From Colocasia esculenta (taxonomy: Eukaryota; Streptophyta; Magnoliopsida; Alismatales; Araceae), in assembly GCA_014218235.1 (NCBI GenBank), contig CM024759.1, positions 78,327,079-78,391,078 of the forward strand: a stretch of DNA of 64,000 nucleotides, in the 5' to 3' direction. Of the stretch, positions 48,820-59,935 are shown piece after piece (positions within the stretch are counted from its first letter, which is position 1; each line of letters starts with the position of its first letter). A model generated the notes under the pieces. It did no database searches, was not told where the DNA came from, and saw only the letters and a list, made by a program, of their open reading frames with translations. The position numbers were made by a program, and so were the translations under genes.

Positions 48820-48833
48820 TTTTTCTTGTAGTG
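48820..48833. repeat. CACTA terminal inverted repeat, right
   Basis: TTTTTCTTGTAGTG, perfect inverse of the left end; the GGA duplication follows at 48834-48836. Confidence 0.95.
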
Positions 48834-48836
48834 GGA

Positions 48837-50177
48837 GTTGGTTCATTTTATCATCCCAATTAGGTTGAGGAGGTGGTGGTTGATATGAAGGTTGTTGGAA
48901 ATTTGTATGAGAAAATTGATTGGAATTTTGACTTCCTTGGAATTGTGGAGGTTTTGAGTTAGAAGATTGGCCAAATCCCGAATTCTGATTGGGATAGGAT
49001 TGACCGTACATGGATTGCTTGAAGGTAGGTTGGGAAACTTGTTCAGATTGATTTTTCCATGAAAAGTTTGGATGATTTCTCCAACCAGGGTTGTATGTGT
49101 TAGAGTATGGATCATAGGAGGGTTTGTAGAAACCTTGGGCAGCTTGAACTTGTTCTTGAATGAAAGGAGGCAATTGGGCAGCAGTGGGACAAGCACTGGT
49201 TGGATGAGCTGGGCTAGCACACATAGCACAAGTTCCGGGTTGTTGAGAAATTTTGGGTGTGGTTTTCCCAGTCAAAGATAATAATTGATCGAATTTTTGT
49301 TCCAACTTCTGCTCCAATCTTTGGTCAAGTTTAGCTATCAGATCTTCTACCCTAGAGTCTAGTTCCCCTCTTCCTCTTACTTCATACATCCCTGCCTTCT
49401 TTACAGGTTCTAACGCTCTCTCATAAGAGTAGAGTGAGGCATGATTGATAGAGTTCTCACTCAATGTCTCAAACAGATTATATGCCTCATCCTCGCTCTT
49501 AGTCATGAATGCTCCTCCACACGAAGCATCAACCATTTGCCTATTTGATTAAGTCAGTCCTTCATAAAAAGCTTGAACAATTTGCCACCTCGACAGACCA
49601 TGATGGGGGCATTTTCTAAGCAACTCCTTCAATCTCTCCCATGATTCATGCATTAATTCTCCCGGGTGTTGGGAGAATCCAGTGATTGCTCTTCTCATTG
49701 TATTTGTTCGGCCAATCGGGTAAAATTTCTTTAAAAATTCCTGCTTCATTTCTGGCCATGTTGTGATAGTTCTCCCTATGGTTCCCAACCAATGTTTAGC
49801 CTTGTCTTTTAAGGAGAATGGAAATAGGGTCAACCTTAAGGCATTTTCAGTGAAGTTTTGGATCCTTACAGTGGAACATATATCTATGAACTCATCTATA
49901 TGCTATAAGGATCTTCATTGGGATTGCCATAAAAGGATGGCAACATCTGAATGGTTCCAGGTTTGATCTCAAAATGATTTGCCGGAATTTCCGGCCTAAT
50001 GCAAGTGGCAGGTTGATAGTCAGAAGGAATGAAGTATTCCTTCATTTGTCTGGGTGCAGCCTCTTCTACATTTCTAACAACTTGGTTCTGGTTTTGGTTG
50101 GCCATCCTATGAAAGAATCTTTCAATCTCGTCTATAGGTTGAGCCAATTCTAAGTTCTGGGTGCGTCTACCAAGCAT
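48837..50177 (-). pseudogene. gag: Element B gag, 5' part, right of the CACTA insert
   Basis: ATG at 50177 (MLGRR), followed by the Gag core. Frames: 50177-49896, 49833-49549, and 49536 onward to the CACTA. A 1-bp loss near 49900 and a stop near 49549 break it. The zinc-knuckle-like cysteines (CAMCASPAHPTSACP) are kept near 49215. It lacks the early TAA seen in element A. Confidence 0.82.
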
Positions 50178-51336
50178 GCACAGTGGAAAAGCCCTCTATT
50201 TATGATTTTTGAATTTTTAAACTTTTTATTGATTTTTGATGAATTTTTAAACAAACACAAACAAACAAACACTTTCAAATCAAATTAACCTACCACTAAA
50301 TGTTCCTTGGACTTATGTTATTTTTCTCAAAATCAGATTTATGCTTGCTTAAATCCAATTCTAACTCTTCTTGTACCGGCCAGGTAAGAGGTGGAGTAGA
50401 GGGAGGCCCCCCTTGCTTTCGCAAGGACCCAATTAAATAACCTCTAGCTCACTTAAGCGTAAGCTTTTTAACCTCTAATCCTAGACACCAGACTAAAAGA
50501 GAAGTCTTAGAATTAAGAAAGAACAAATCTAATTATGAACCCTAGGGCCAAGTCTACTGGTTTTTATTAAAAGCTGAGGTAAATGCAAAAATGTGGAGTT
50601 TTTTTTTTTATTTTTGGGCAAAGGAAAGGGTGATGAAATCCCTCACCTTATCTTTTTATTCTAATAGGTGAAGCCCTTAAGCAGTCCCATTTAAAAATGT
50701 GAAGTGCAACAAACAAATTTGAACAATGGATTTTCTAATGCTAAGTCTAATGCATGAATCAAGCGATGGAAGTCTTACCTTTCCCCCGCACTCTTCAATG
50801 CAAGAAAAGAGATGACAATTAAAATGACAATTAAGATAATGAATGTCCTAAAACATGAGATTCTAATCTTGAGAAATGAAATTTTTATTTACAAACAAAC
50901 GGCTAACATGAAAGAACGATTTGGAAATTTTTTAGATTTTAGAATTTTTTAATTTTTATTTGGTTTTTAAACTGAATGAAATGAAATTTAACTAAGAAAA
51001 TATGAAGTGGTACTATAGACTAATGCCAAACCAATCAAACCACAAAGAGAGTCCAATTATTACATGCCAACAAGAAAGAAATCTTTGTACATGCACAGAG
51101 AGTACATCAAAACCTCACTACAAATTTCTCTCACACTCCCCTATCTAAAAGACTGAATTAAAAGCAATTAGGAAATGAAATCAGCAAGCTCTCTCCAATG
51201 GGCTTCAAATGCCAAGCCCAATCTCCAAGTTCCACTCCTTGTGCAAATCTGAAATGAAAGCCCAATAACAAGTCAATGTAAAGCCCAAAGCAAATGAAAT
51301 TAAATCAAAACAGAATTAAATCAAACTCTAATGCCT
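50178..51336 (-). other. Leader of element B
   Basis: Counterpart of 13592-14744 on the other strand, about 90% or more alike. No gene seen. Confidence 0.6.
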
Positions 51337-51353
51337 CCCCGGCAACGGCGCCA
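51337..51353 (-). other. Primer binding site of element B (tRNA-Asp)
   Basis: Minus strand TGGCGCCGTTGCCGGGG, identical to the site of element A. Confidence 0.9.
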
Positions 51354-51356
51354 AGA

Positions 51357-54244
51357 TGAACGCGCGACATAGTTGACTGTGCATTTTCGTTGTCCAGAGT
51401 CCTCGCACAAGTCAATATGTGCACTTCCTCTAAACTGTCTCACAAACTTAAAATCACAAAGATGAACTAGTATGATGGTGAGAACAGGTCATATCCACGG
51501 AGAGACAGAATAGAGTTTGAATCAAACTACTTTGACTTGAAAGCATTCTAACGGCCACATTTTCACCAAAATCATATTGCATTAAATTCGATTGTGTAAA
51601 CATTATCAATCAAAGTCCAACAAATTAACATAATGAAGAACAAACAGAATTGAGATTAAAGAAACTTGCTATCAATGTACCCTCGTAGCTTGAGGGATGA
51701 CGAGCAAACAAGAAATAAGATGCAGTAAACTTTAGAACAGTAAGGAGAACAGTGAATCTCTCAAACTACAATGTCCAACTCTTGATCTGTCCCGAGAGAT
51801 AATGAAGAACACCAATGCAGTATAAATCTCAAAGAAAAGAAAATAGCCAAATGAACCAAGCTATCCGATCGCTCAAATTCTGGTTACTCTCTGCTACCTC
51901 CGGAAGTTACACAACACACAGACCTTTGATTGTCCTCCTCCACGATGGCAGACAGACAGGAGGAAGAAGTAGTCGAACTTGGATTACCTTCCCAGCAACC
52001 ACCAACAGCACAGAAACAGATTCCCGAATGTCGAGCCTTCCAGAAATTCTAACATAAGAATGGAAAACATTCCATCTCTCACATAGCAGCCATCCCCAAT
52101 ACACAAGAAATGGAACAATTCCCCCAACCAACGAAGAAGAAAATCCAAAAATACTGAACTTCGAATCCTTACAGCAGCAACAATGAGAAGAGGAAGATAG
52201 AACAAAAATCTAAAAATTCCAATCGATCTCTTCTCAGCATCAAAAGAAAATTTAGAAGAACTGGATTAACACCACTAGATTGAAAGGAAGAAAGCACAGA
52301 TGAAATGGATGGAAATTAATTGCAATAAAGAACACTAGATCGAAGTCTCCCTCTCATAGATGCTAAAGAACAGAAAAAGTACAGAACAAAATAAATGGTA
52401 GAAAATTAACTCCTAAAAATTTCCACTGACGAACCCTCCCCTGCACTGCAATCGAACTAGAAGAAATGAACCAAACAAAATCCTCAAAAACCTCTGAGAA
52501 TTCTCACAGCAGCAACAAGAAGAAAATTGCAAGAAAATCTAAAATTCTGAATTAAAAAAAAACTCACAATCCTTGCAACACTGTGGAAAGAAAAAAATTA
52601 TAGAAGGAATAAATGGTAGAAATCAAGTCCTAAAATCTCTACTGGCAAACCTCTGGAGTTCTCCACTCCGGAAGAACAGAAAGAACACAAAACCCCTTCC
52701 AATCGAACCAGAACAAGAAAACACTACATTCCCAAACTCTACTGAAAGGAAAAGATTACAGAATTAAAATGACACGAAGAAATTCTAAAGGCTCCCTGGC
52801 GAAGCTCTCAATTTCTCATAGTTCTGCTGAAAGAAGAAAGATACAGGAAATAGCAAGAACTAAAATCTCAAGAACTTCACAGGCCAAGCCTCGTCTCCCT
52901 CAACAGCAGATGCTAAAGGAAAAAACTACAGAAGAAGAAAAATGGCAGAAGAAACTCCCAAAAATCTCACTGGCTAACCCTTTTTCCCTCCCCTGCTCTG
53001 CTGAAACAGAAAATACATGAAGAACTGGGAACTGAAAATTCTAAAAAATTCGAACCAGTGACCTCCGGAGAAGAGGACCTCGGGTCTTTATGTAGGGGGT
53101 TATGGCCCTTGCAGTCGCCTTCAGTCTGCACCAGGATCGCCGGCTTCAGCACACCTGCTAAGCGCACCAGGATGGCCAGATCAGCTCCAGCTTTGCACCT
53201 TCGCACCTTCGCACGAACCAGCACCACTTGGCCGCCAGATCGGATCCGCCTGGCCTCTGTCGCGCCAGCGCACCCAGCTGGCTCCTGGTCCGCCGCGCAC
53301 AGACTCGGATTTGCACAACCCTTCACCTCTGCATGCCAAAGCCTCGCCCGCCAGATGCCACCTCAGCTCCGCAAAGCTCTGCACCTGCTACTGCCGCTCA
53401 CGCCATCCGCCCTGGCCAGCCCTACACAGATCCTGGCTGCCTGCTTCCATCGGCCACCTGTACAACAGATCGCCGCGCCCATCTGGTCTGCATCGCCTGG
53501 GCTAGCAACCATCCGAGCATGCCCGAGCCCTCACGCCCAGGCCTGCACACACCCCAGCCGCTCAGCACACATGCTTCCAGCGTCGCGCCCTGGAGCCCTC
53601 CATCAGCCGCTTCATCTGCCCTACTGCTTCGCACCTGGGCGGCATCGCCCAGCACACCCGGCCGTACACCGCCAGCCGCACCAGGATGCGCAGTGCCCTC
53701 CGCCACCTTAGCACACCCGTTGCTGGCCGCCCAGCAGAGTTCCTCTGCCGCTAGAACCAAAGCTGCTTCCAGCAGCTTCCACCGCCTTCCACCTCCTTCC
53801 ACCTGTTAGGAAGAGAGAACAACTTAAAAAAAATGTGCGTGGCCCATTTAGGTTAGATGGGAGGGGAATGGCGCAGTGGACTTAAGGGGGTATGGCCAGT
53901 TATGGTGAGATGAGAGAAAAGGGTATGATGGTATTGGTGGGGGTGATTTAATTATTTTTTTAATCTTATTTATTTATTTACTACTAAAGGCTATTTACAA
54001 AAATGTTATTATGACAAAATTATTTATATACATTATCTATTTACAAAAAAAAAAATATTTTTCAAAGTGACCTTATTAGACTTATTAAATCAAAATCTAA
54101 CATGTGTAGTCTAACCTATTATCAAAACAGACTAAATATGAATAGAATGAAAATTAAAGTCAAACTGCACGTTATTTATAGATAAAAGATGTCTAAATTT
54201 AACTAAGAGCATGAAAATTAACACGAAAAATCATGTAGTTATCA
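51357..54244 (-). repeat. 5' LTR of element B
   Basis: 2888 bp, TGATAACTAC to GCGCGTTCA on the minus strand, paired with 24541-27429. Contains a GC-rich block at about 53090-53810. The right edge forms one end of the A-B unit and is followed by CTTAGT. Confidence 0.9.
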
Positions 54245-54250
54245 CTTAGT
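54245..54250. repeat. Right target-site duplication CTTAGT of the A-B unit
   Basis: Matches 10540-10545 exactly. Confidence 0.85.
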
Positions 54251-54882
54251 GACACGCATGTGCAAAAAAAAGGGAATGACTCGGTGTCTTACCTCTGCCT
54301 CTAGCTCCTGGACCCTCGCCTCAGCCCGGTCTAGGGCCTGCTGTAGCCGGACCGCCAGGTCCCCGCTAGCTGGCTGTGCCGATGAGCTCGCCCCGGTGTC
54401 CCGGCTCGCTAGTACCCGCGCTAGCTCTTCCTTCTGCATTCACAAACCTTGGTCAGTCCTCAAATCAAATCAACTCAAATTAATTCAAATCAAGAGTGAG
54501 TTGTGACTTACTAGTGTCTGTGTCTCGGCGCGAAGTCTCTCCGTCTCCACGGCCTGCTCTGCCAGCCTCCCCTCCATCAGGCGCACTGCCTGGGACTCCG
54601 GCATCTGTCATCCACACTTCAAGTTTAGAATCAAGCAATCAAATGACAAAGGCTTAGAGTTAGAATTCACTTACCACTCGCCGGTCTAGCCGGAGTCGCC
54701 CGGCGTAGCGTGCGCAGTAGGCCTCCTGGTACGCCGCACAGTCCTAGAGGTCCGTCTGGCGGAAGACCTGCTCCCCTCCGGCTCGCCAGTAGGCGACCGT
54801 GCTCCCGTGCTCCTCCCCCCAGTCCCGATCCTCGGCGAAGAACCGTCGGCGGGAGTGCCCCTCTCGCCCTAGAGAGGGTACC

Positions 54883-57800
54883 TGTAACGGCCCTGAATAT
54901 CTATACCCGATAAGGGTCCATATCCAGATCCGTCTCCCGCGAACGGACCGAAGTCTCGCAAGGGATAGCTCGTACACGTGTCCAGGAAGAACATAAAAGA
55001 TAAACCACAACAGTAAGAGACACAAGAAAGGATATGTGCTCATACCTGCATTAACAATTTACAACTGTCCCATTACATTATTACATATCCAAATTAAAGA
55101 GAGTACAACTACCTGGGGCATACCCCGAGGGAGCACAAACTCGCACAACTCTACTAACACTACTGCTGGTGGTACAAGTCTGTCACAACACCTCCTCAAG
55201 CGACACCAACGGTAAACCCTGAAAAGACTGTAAGGGAGTGAGCCTCAACAAGTCACTGGCTCAGTAGGGAACCACCCAAAACCACACACAACACAGAAGA
55301 ACCTCAACCCCAACGGGTCTCACTGGAAACACCAGAAGCCAAACCATTTCATGCTCACAACAAAGCATACTTAACATTTACTAAATATGATTAACAGAGT
55401 TGCTGCAAATCCCGGAAAGACGAAGAGACAACAGCACCATTAATCCACTCAATAACTATAAAGCTTAGGCCACAAGCCTCACAGGCACACCACCTCAATA
55501 ACAGGTCGCCTAAGCTATAAGCCACACAGGCAAAGCATTGCCTAAGCTACTAGCTTCACTGGCAAGCCTCTAAACACAAGGGTAACATGATTGCTAACCA
55601 AGAGCTAATCCTTTATACCCTTAAATCACGATGTATCGACTGTCATACTTACGAAGCAGGACTGGCTACCACGATGCCAATCCATCACATACTAAATCAT
55701 AATCGGACGCTTACCCAAGGAAGGTAAAACACAACAAGTGGCACCACACGACCCCCACGGAGCACAGCTCCACCTCAACACCTGAAAGACTGGTACACAA
55801 GGTACCACGAGAAACCAACACCCACAAAGGGTATAGGTATCTACCACCACGAGGTACCACCACTGAAACACAAACACAATTGTGCCACCACTAGGGCACA
55901 TCACAACTAGTGAGTCACCGCTCACCAACCTCAACAACAACTGTGCCAACACCATGGCACACAACAACCGGAGAAACTACAATTAATACACGTTATAGCC
56001 AATAGCAAAGCACGAGCCGGAAAGCACGACGCCACCACACGGGACAGACTACTGGTTCATGACACCAGTATCCAACCCGGACAACACAACACAAGAACAA
56101 CCTCTCAGTCTCGCAGTCACGGACGAAAGGTCCAACTGCAGCTCCACAACACAAGTAATGCCAAAGAACTGTGGAGTCCAACCAAACCACCACAACCTAC
56201 AGGTCACACACCCTGCAGGCCCATGCCTAACACCTTTAGAAACTCTGGCCCGAGCTCTCTAAAGTGAGGCACTGGTAAACAGGACTAGCTGGGGACCAGT
56301 ACGTCTACTGGTGTCCGTAACCTCCAGCTACGAGCGCGCTACAAGTGACTAAACACAAACTCTCACAAGTCACTGTCCCACTGCCGTCTTTCCCTCATTC
56401 GGACGTACTACTCAGCACACAAGAGTGAGGGTGTCCAGGAAGACGACAAGACCTCAACGGTACCACTGCACGGGACAAACCCCGAGCACACTCACGTGTC
56501 TGGCTCACACAGAACCTGGGGTACCCAACTGAAGAGGCATTCCGGAATAGGCGCCGGACCACCAAACTCAGCAATGCACAAACCACGATGTATACTTTTA
56601 TATTATTTACTACAAACCACAGTACAAACGTAAGGACTAGCTTGACCTTGTCACTCCGTGACCCACAAGCTATCCTACACAAGCATACTCATAGATCCCG
56701 ATAATCAATTACACTTGGCTCATCATTGGTCATCACATGACCTCCTTGCCACATACAAACCATACACATTAATTACACGGTAACCTTTAACCTTACCTGC
56801 ATTATAATACTTAAACCATCTCTATTAGTCCACATAGGACACTACAGGACTTGGGCTAGGTTCACACTTGAACCATCATTGCCTAGTCACCACGACAACC
56901 AGTGCATGTGTCATGCACACACACACACTCATACACGAATAACACCACCACACGGAGTATGTGCCATGCACATCCTCAAACCACTTAATCACACGCAAAC
57001 TAATCCAATAACATACTTTAGAGGTGTTACAGATGCCAATGCACCTCACACCACAATAACACCACACTGATTATGTAAACTACCTACTAACCATGTAGGT
57101 AACCTGATCACAGAGTTTCACGGGTGTCAAAGCACCTCTTCTCTTAGTCATACACTATAAACAACGATAACCAAAGCACCAAGAGCATACAAAACAAAAC
57201 CCTCGGTTGCTGTCGCGACAGAGGCAAGGACCGCCTTCTGATCGCGACACTACGATATGACGCGACAAGAAACACTGTCGCGGTCGGTCAACCTACCGCG
57301 ACAGAAACTCTAACGCGACAGATCGGGCTGTCGCGACCATGTCGCGACACCCTAGGCCGTCGCCTTACCAGGTAAAAACCCCAATCCAGAAACCATCTCC
57401 GGTTCTCCATACAAACCACATTAGTTCTCGGTTTCATGCTTTAATGAATAACCTAACATGCCATCTATTGTTTATAAAGCATTAAACCTATCAAATACAC
57501 ATCACATACCATCCACGCAATCAAATCAAGGTAGAACTCCCTACCTTCACGAAGAACACACAAACCGGCTATGGCACGACGTCTCCCCCGCTCCATGCAA
57601 CGACCTCGCGTCGAGAGCGCGACGAGAACTCCTCCGAAATGCCAAATCGCCCCGAACAGCCACAGCAGCTCCTCCCCTGGGTCGAGCAGAGCCTCCCCTG
57701 CTCTGTTCGGCCAAACCCTTTTTAAAAACCGAACAGCGGTTACTAACGCGACACACCTACCCACCGCGACATCATCGCGACAGCTTCAGGCGTCGCGTTA

Positions 57801-58127
57801 ACACCCAGACGTCAGCAACTCCACTCCATGCGCGACACGCGGCGCACATGCAGACGTCGGCTCCAAACAACGGCAACCTGAACGCGACCCTCGCTACCGA
57901 CGCGTTCAGAACGTGGCCTTCACCACCGTCGCGTTCACATCCGGTGAACCAACGGGCACTACAGACCTAACCTGCCGGCCCACTAAGCTCCACACAACAC
58001 GTGGAAACCACAACCAAGGCCCATTGACCCCATATTGGCCATGAGCACCACACCAAAACCAATAAACACAGATCCGAACTACCACTAATCCACGATCCGC
58101 GAAGATCCGAAAACGCGCTACGTTACA
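54883..58127 (+). mobile_element. Solo LTR of another gypsy-type element, 3245 bp
   Basis: Begins TGTAACGGCCC and ends ACGTTACA, flanked by a perfect 5-bp duplication GTACC (54878-54882 and 58128-58132). No gag, pol, PBS or PPT is present, so a full element probably lost its interior by LTR-LTR recombination. The TGTAACG start is common in chromovirus Tekay/Del LTRs, a weak assignment. Orientation is taken from that start. It lies in exon 4 of the PMD gene. Confidence 0.85.
57211..57349. repeat. Cluster of CGCGACA/TGTCGCG sites in the solo LTR
   Basis: Eight sites start at 57211, 57243, 57261, 57276, 57297, 57314, 57329 and 57340, in both directions; two are the full palindrome TGTCGCGACA (57211, 57340). 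More occur at 57747, 57765, 57776 and 57831. Possibly binding sites in the LTR promoter. Confidence 0.7.
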
Positions 58128-59365
58128 GTACCTTTATGGCCGGCTGGTGCTAACCCAAAGTCCGCACCACTAGCTCCAGGTAGAGGGGCTCGCACGTCCC
58201 CAAGCAGAGAAGCAAGAGGTGGCGGTCGAAGAGCGGTCGACCCGCCGCCACCGCCAGGTGAGAAGCGTCGGCCTCCCCCACATACGAGGTCCAAATCACC
58301 TGTAAAGAGAGAAACTGGTCAGTCGCATCAAAAGAGAAATTGAAAAGCAAAAATGGAGTGCTAGTTGAGATTCGTACCTGATCGTGGGGATAGTGGTCGA
58401 GACCTGCCCTCATGTCCTCCGCGCGCCAATCCGTCACTCTCGGATCCGGCGCCACCTCCCAACGGGCCATGAGGGGGATCATGGCCCGGCTACCCTCCGT
58501 CTGTACACCGCGCCCCATGGGGAAGCGGGTGTACCCCCAGATCTGCAAGGCAAGAAGAAGAAAAGATGTCAGTCCGGCAGTTAATCAATTTAATTCAATG
58601 ATGAGCATTAAAAGAAAGTTGCATACATGTAGGAAGGGGGTGAAGCCCCCAGTGCTCTGAGAATGCCGCGAGCTGCTAGGGAGAAGTGAGAAGAGGTGTC
58701 CTAGCATCGCGGCGCTCCATGCGTAGCGCCCTGCCTGCTCCAAGTCCCGAAGAAGCAGTACGAACTTGCAGTTCATCTAGGATGACTGCATCGCGAAGAG
58801 GAGTCGTCCGAAGAGGTACACCACAAAAATCCAGACAGACCGCTCCTCGCTCTTGTCCCCAAGCTGGATCGACCTCCGGACCTCAGTGGCAAACTCCTCG
58901 AGGCTCTCTAGGGGTCCTCTCCTCCCCCCTCTCAATCCAACTGCCTCCGACAACAATCTGAGCAGGATGCTTCGGATCGGCCTCCTCCGCCCCGCCACAA
59001 ACTCTGCTCCCAAAAGCTCTACTATGTCGTCATAGTAGTCTCTCCTCTCCTGCCCCACTACCGGCTCTCCCTGAACCAGTAGTCCAGTCAGATACGCCAC
59101 GTCCTCCAACGTGGGTATCATGTGCCCCCAAGGCATAATGAATGCCTTGCAGTCCTCATCCCACCTCTCTCGTAGCGCCTCGAGGTACGGGACGTCCACG
59201 TGGAACGGACGCACCTCTAAGAGGTGTCCAAATCCCATATGTGCTATCCTCGTCTGTTGGGCCTCCGGTAGCGCCCGGTACTAAGCCGAGCACAAATCCC
59301 ATATGACCCTACTCCTCATTCGGCCCTTTCCCTGCAAAACATAGAAAAGTTTATGTCAGGATCGA

Positions 59366-59454
59366 TTGTCGTTTAAAAATAGTTGGCGTCAAAGGGGCTG
59401 CCGTCAAACAGGAGTTAACGGCAAAGGCTTGGACGTCGACAGGATCCCGACGGC
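59366..59454. repeat. 16-bp periodic 8-mer array in intron 1 of the PMD gene
   Basis: 8-mers of the CGTC/CGGC/CGTT type start at 59366, 59383, 59398, 59415, 59430 and 59447 (steps 17, 15, 17, 15, 17), so every second one is 32 bp apart. The array lies wholly within the intron (59506-59332). Confidence 0.65.
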
Positions 59455-59935
59455 AACCGACTTTTTACAGATCATTCTCACAGGGTTTTAATGGCTGAGG
59501 ACCTACCTTTTGGCTCCGTGGGTTCCTTAGGGGCTCGTCCGCCTCCGTCTCTTCCCCCTCTCCGTCATCTCCGGCAGTTTCCTCCCCCTCCGACGCGCTG
59601 TCGCCGCCGGCGACGGCCGCCGTAGCCATCTCCTCCTCTTCCTCTTCCTCCGCCATGTTTTCCTCCCCTGTCGTCGCTTCTTCTTCCTCCTCCCTTGGTT
59701 GGGAACGAGTCCGGAGCATTTGTTTCTTTTTTCTCGGCATCGGAGAAGACCAAAGGATAGTTCGAGCTGATTAAGAATGTCCAGAAGAGGAAGGAAGAGG
59801 TATGAAAGTTTTAGAGAATGAGATTAGGAGGATGAGAGTGTTAGGGTGGGAGAACGAACAGGCGGTTCGCCGGTTTGAATGAAGGTGAAAGGGCGTCGGG
59901 AGAAGCATCGGGTTGACAAAAGCTGCGTTTTAAAT

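Larger units (their letters stand above)
32824..48833 (-). mobile_element. CACTA (En/Spm) DNA transposon, 16,010 bp
   Basis: Ends are CACTACAAGAAAAA (32824-32837) and its exact reverse complement (48820-48833), with a GGA duplication. It carries two minus-strand genes, so the 5' end is on the right. It sits in the gag of element B; removing it and one GGA restores continuity with element A. Transposase frames are broken, so it is probably no longer autonomous. Confidence 0.95.
10546..54244. mobile_element. Two-U3-ended dimer of two opposite Athila elements, inserted as one unit
   Basis: From left to right: LTR-A(+), gag-pol-A(+), LTR-A(+), 37-bp junction, LTR-B(-), pol-gag-B(-) with a CACTA insert, LTR-B(-). 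The left end is TGATAA and the right end is TTATCA, so both termini are the U3 start of an LTR. Six bases (CTTAGT) are duplicated at the outer edges, while the inner edges show no duplication for either element alone. The whole lies in one intron of the antisense PMD gene, whose sequence is continuous when the unit is removed. One integration event of a pre-joined dimer is the simplest reading; this is an inference. Confidence 0.75.
24541..54244 (-). mobile_element. Athila-type LTR retrotransposon B, interrupted by a CACTA element
   Basis: Reads right to left: 5' LTR 54244-51357, PBS 51353-51337, gag from 50177, CACTA insert 48833-32824, rest of gag, pol to 28520, purine tract at 27440-27430, 3' LTR 27429-24541. 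Without the CACTA it is about 13.7 kb. Its gag-pol is nearly identical to that of element A, but its LTRs belong to a clearly different variant. Confidence 0.87.
54293..59740 (-). pseudogene. Antisense plant-mobile-domain (PMD) gene of the Tat element, exons 1-6
   Basis: Exons on the minus strand: 59740-59507 (very acidic E-rich start), 59331-58627, 58542-58378, 58299-54675 (split by a solo LTR), 54604-54512 and 54433-54293; exon 7 is at 10517-10149. All borders are GT-AG and every exon is a multiple of 3 once the solo LTR and one GTACC are removed, giving about 693 codons. The PMD signature lies in exon 2 (FHVDVPYLEALRERW, then PWGHMIPTLEDVAYLTGL). Exons 5-7 look coiled-coil. PMD proteins include host MAIL1/MAIN-type factors and transposon copies; the function in Tat elements is unknown. 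In-frame stops at about 59281, 58777, 58150 and 54744 show decay. Confidence 0.75.

Noticed and set aside
55692..57970. Frames of 60-170 codons on both strands of the solo LTR
   Set aside because: No start context, domain or partner; explained by composition of the LTR.
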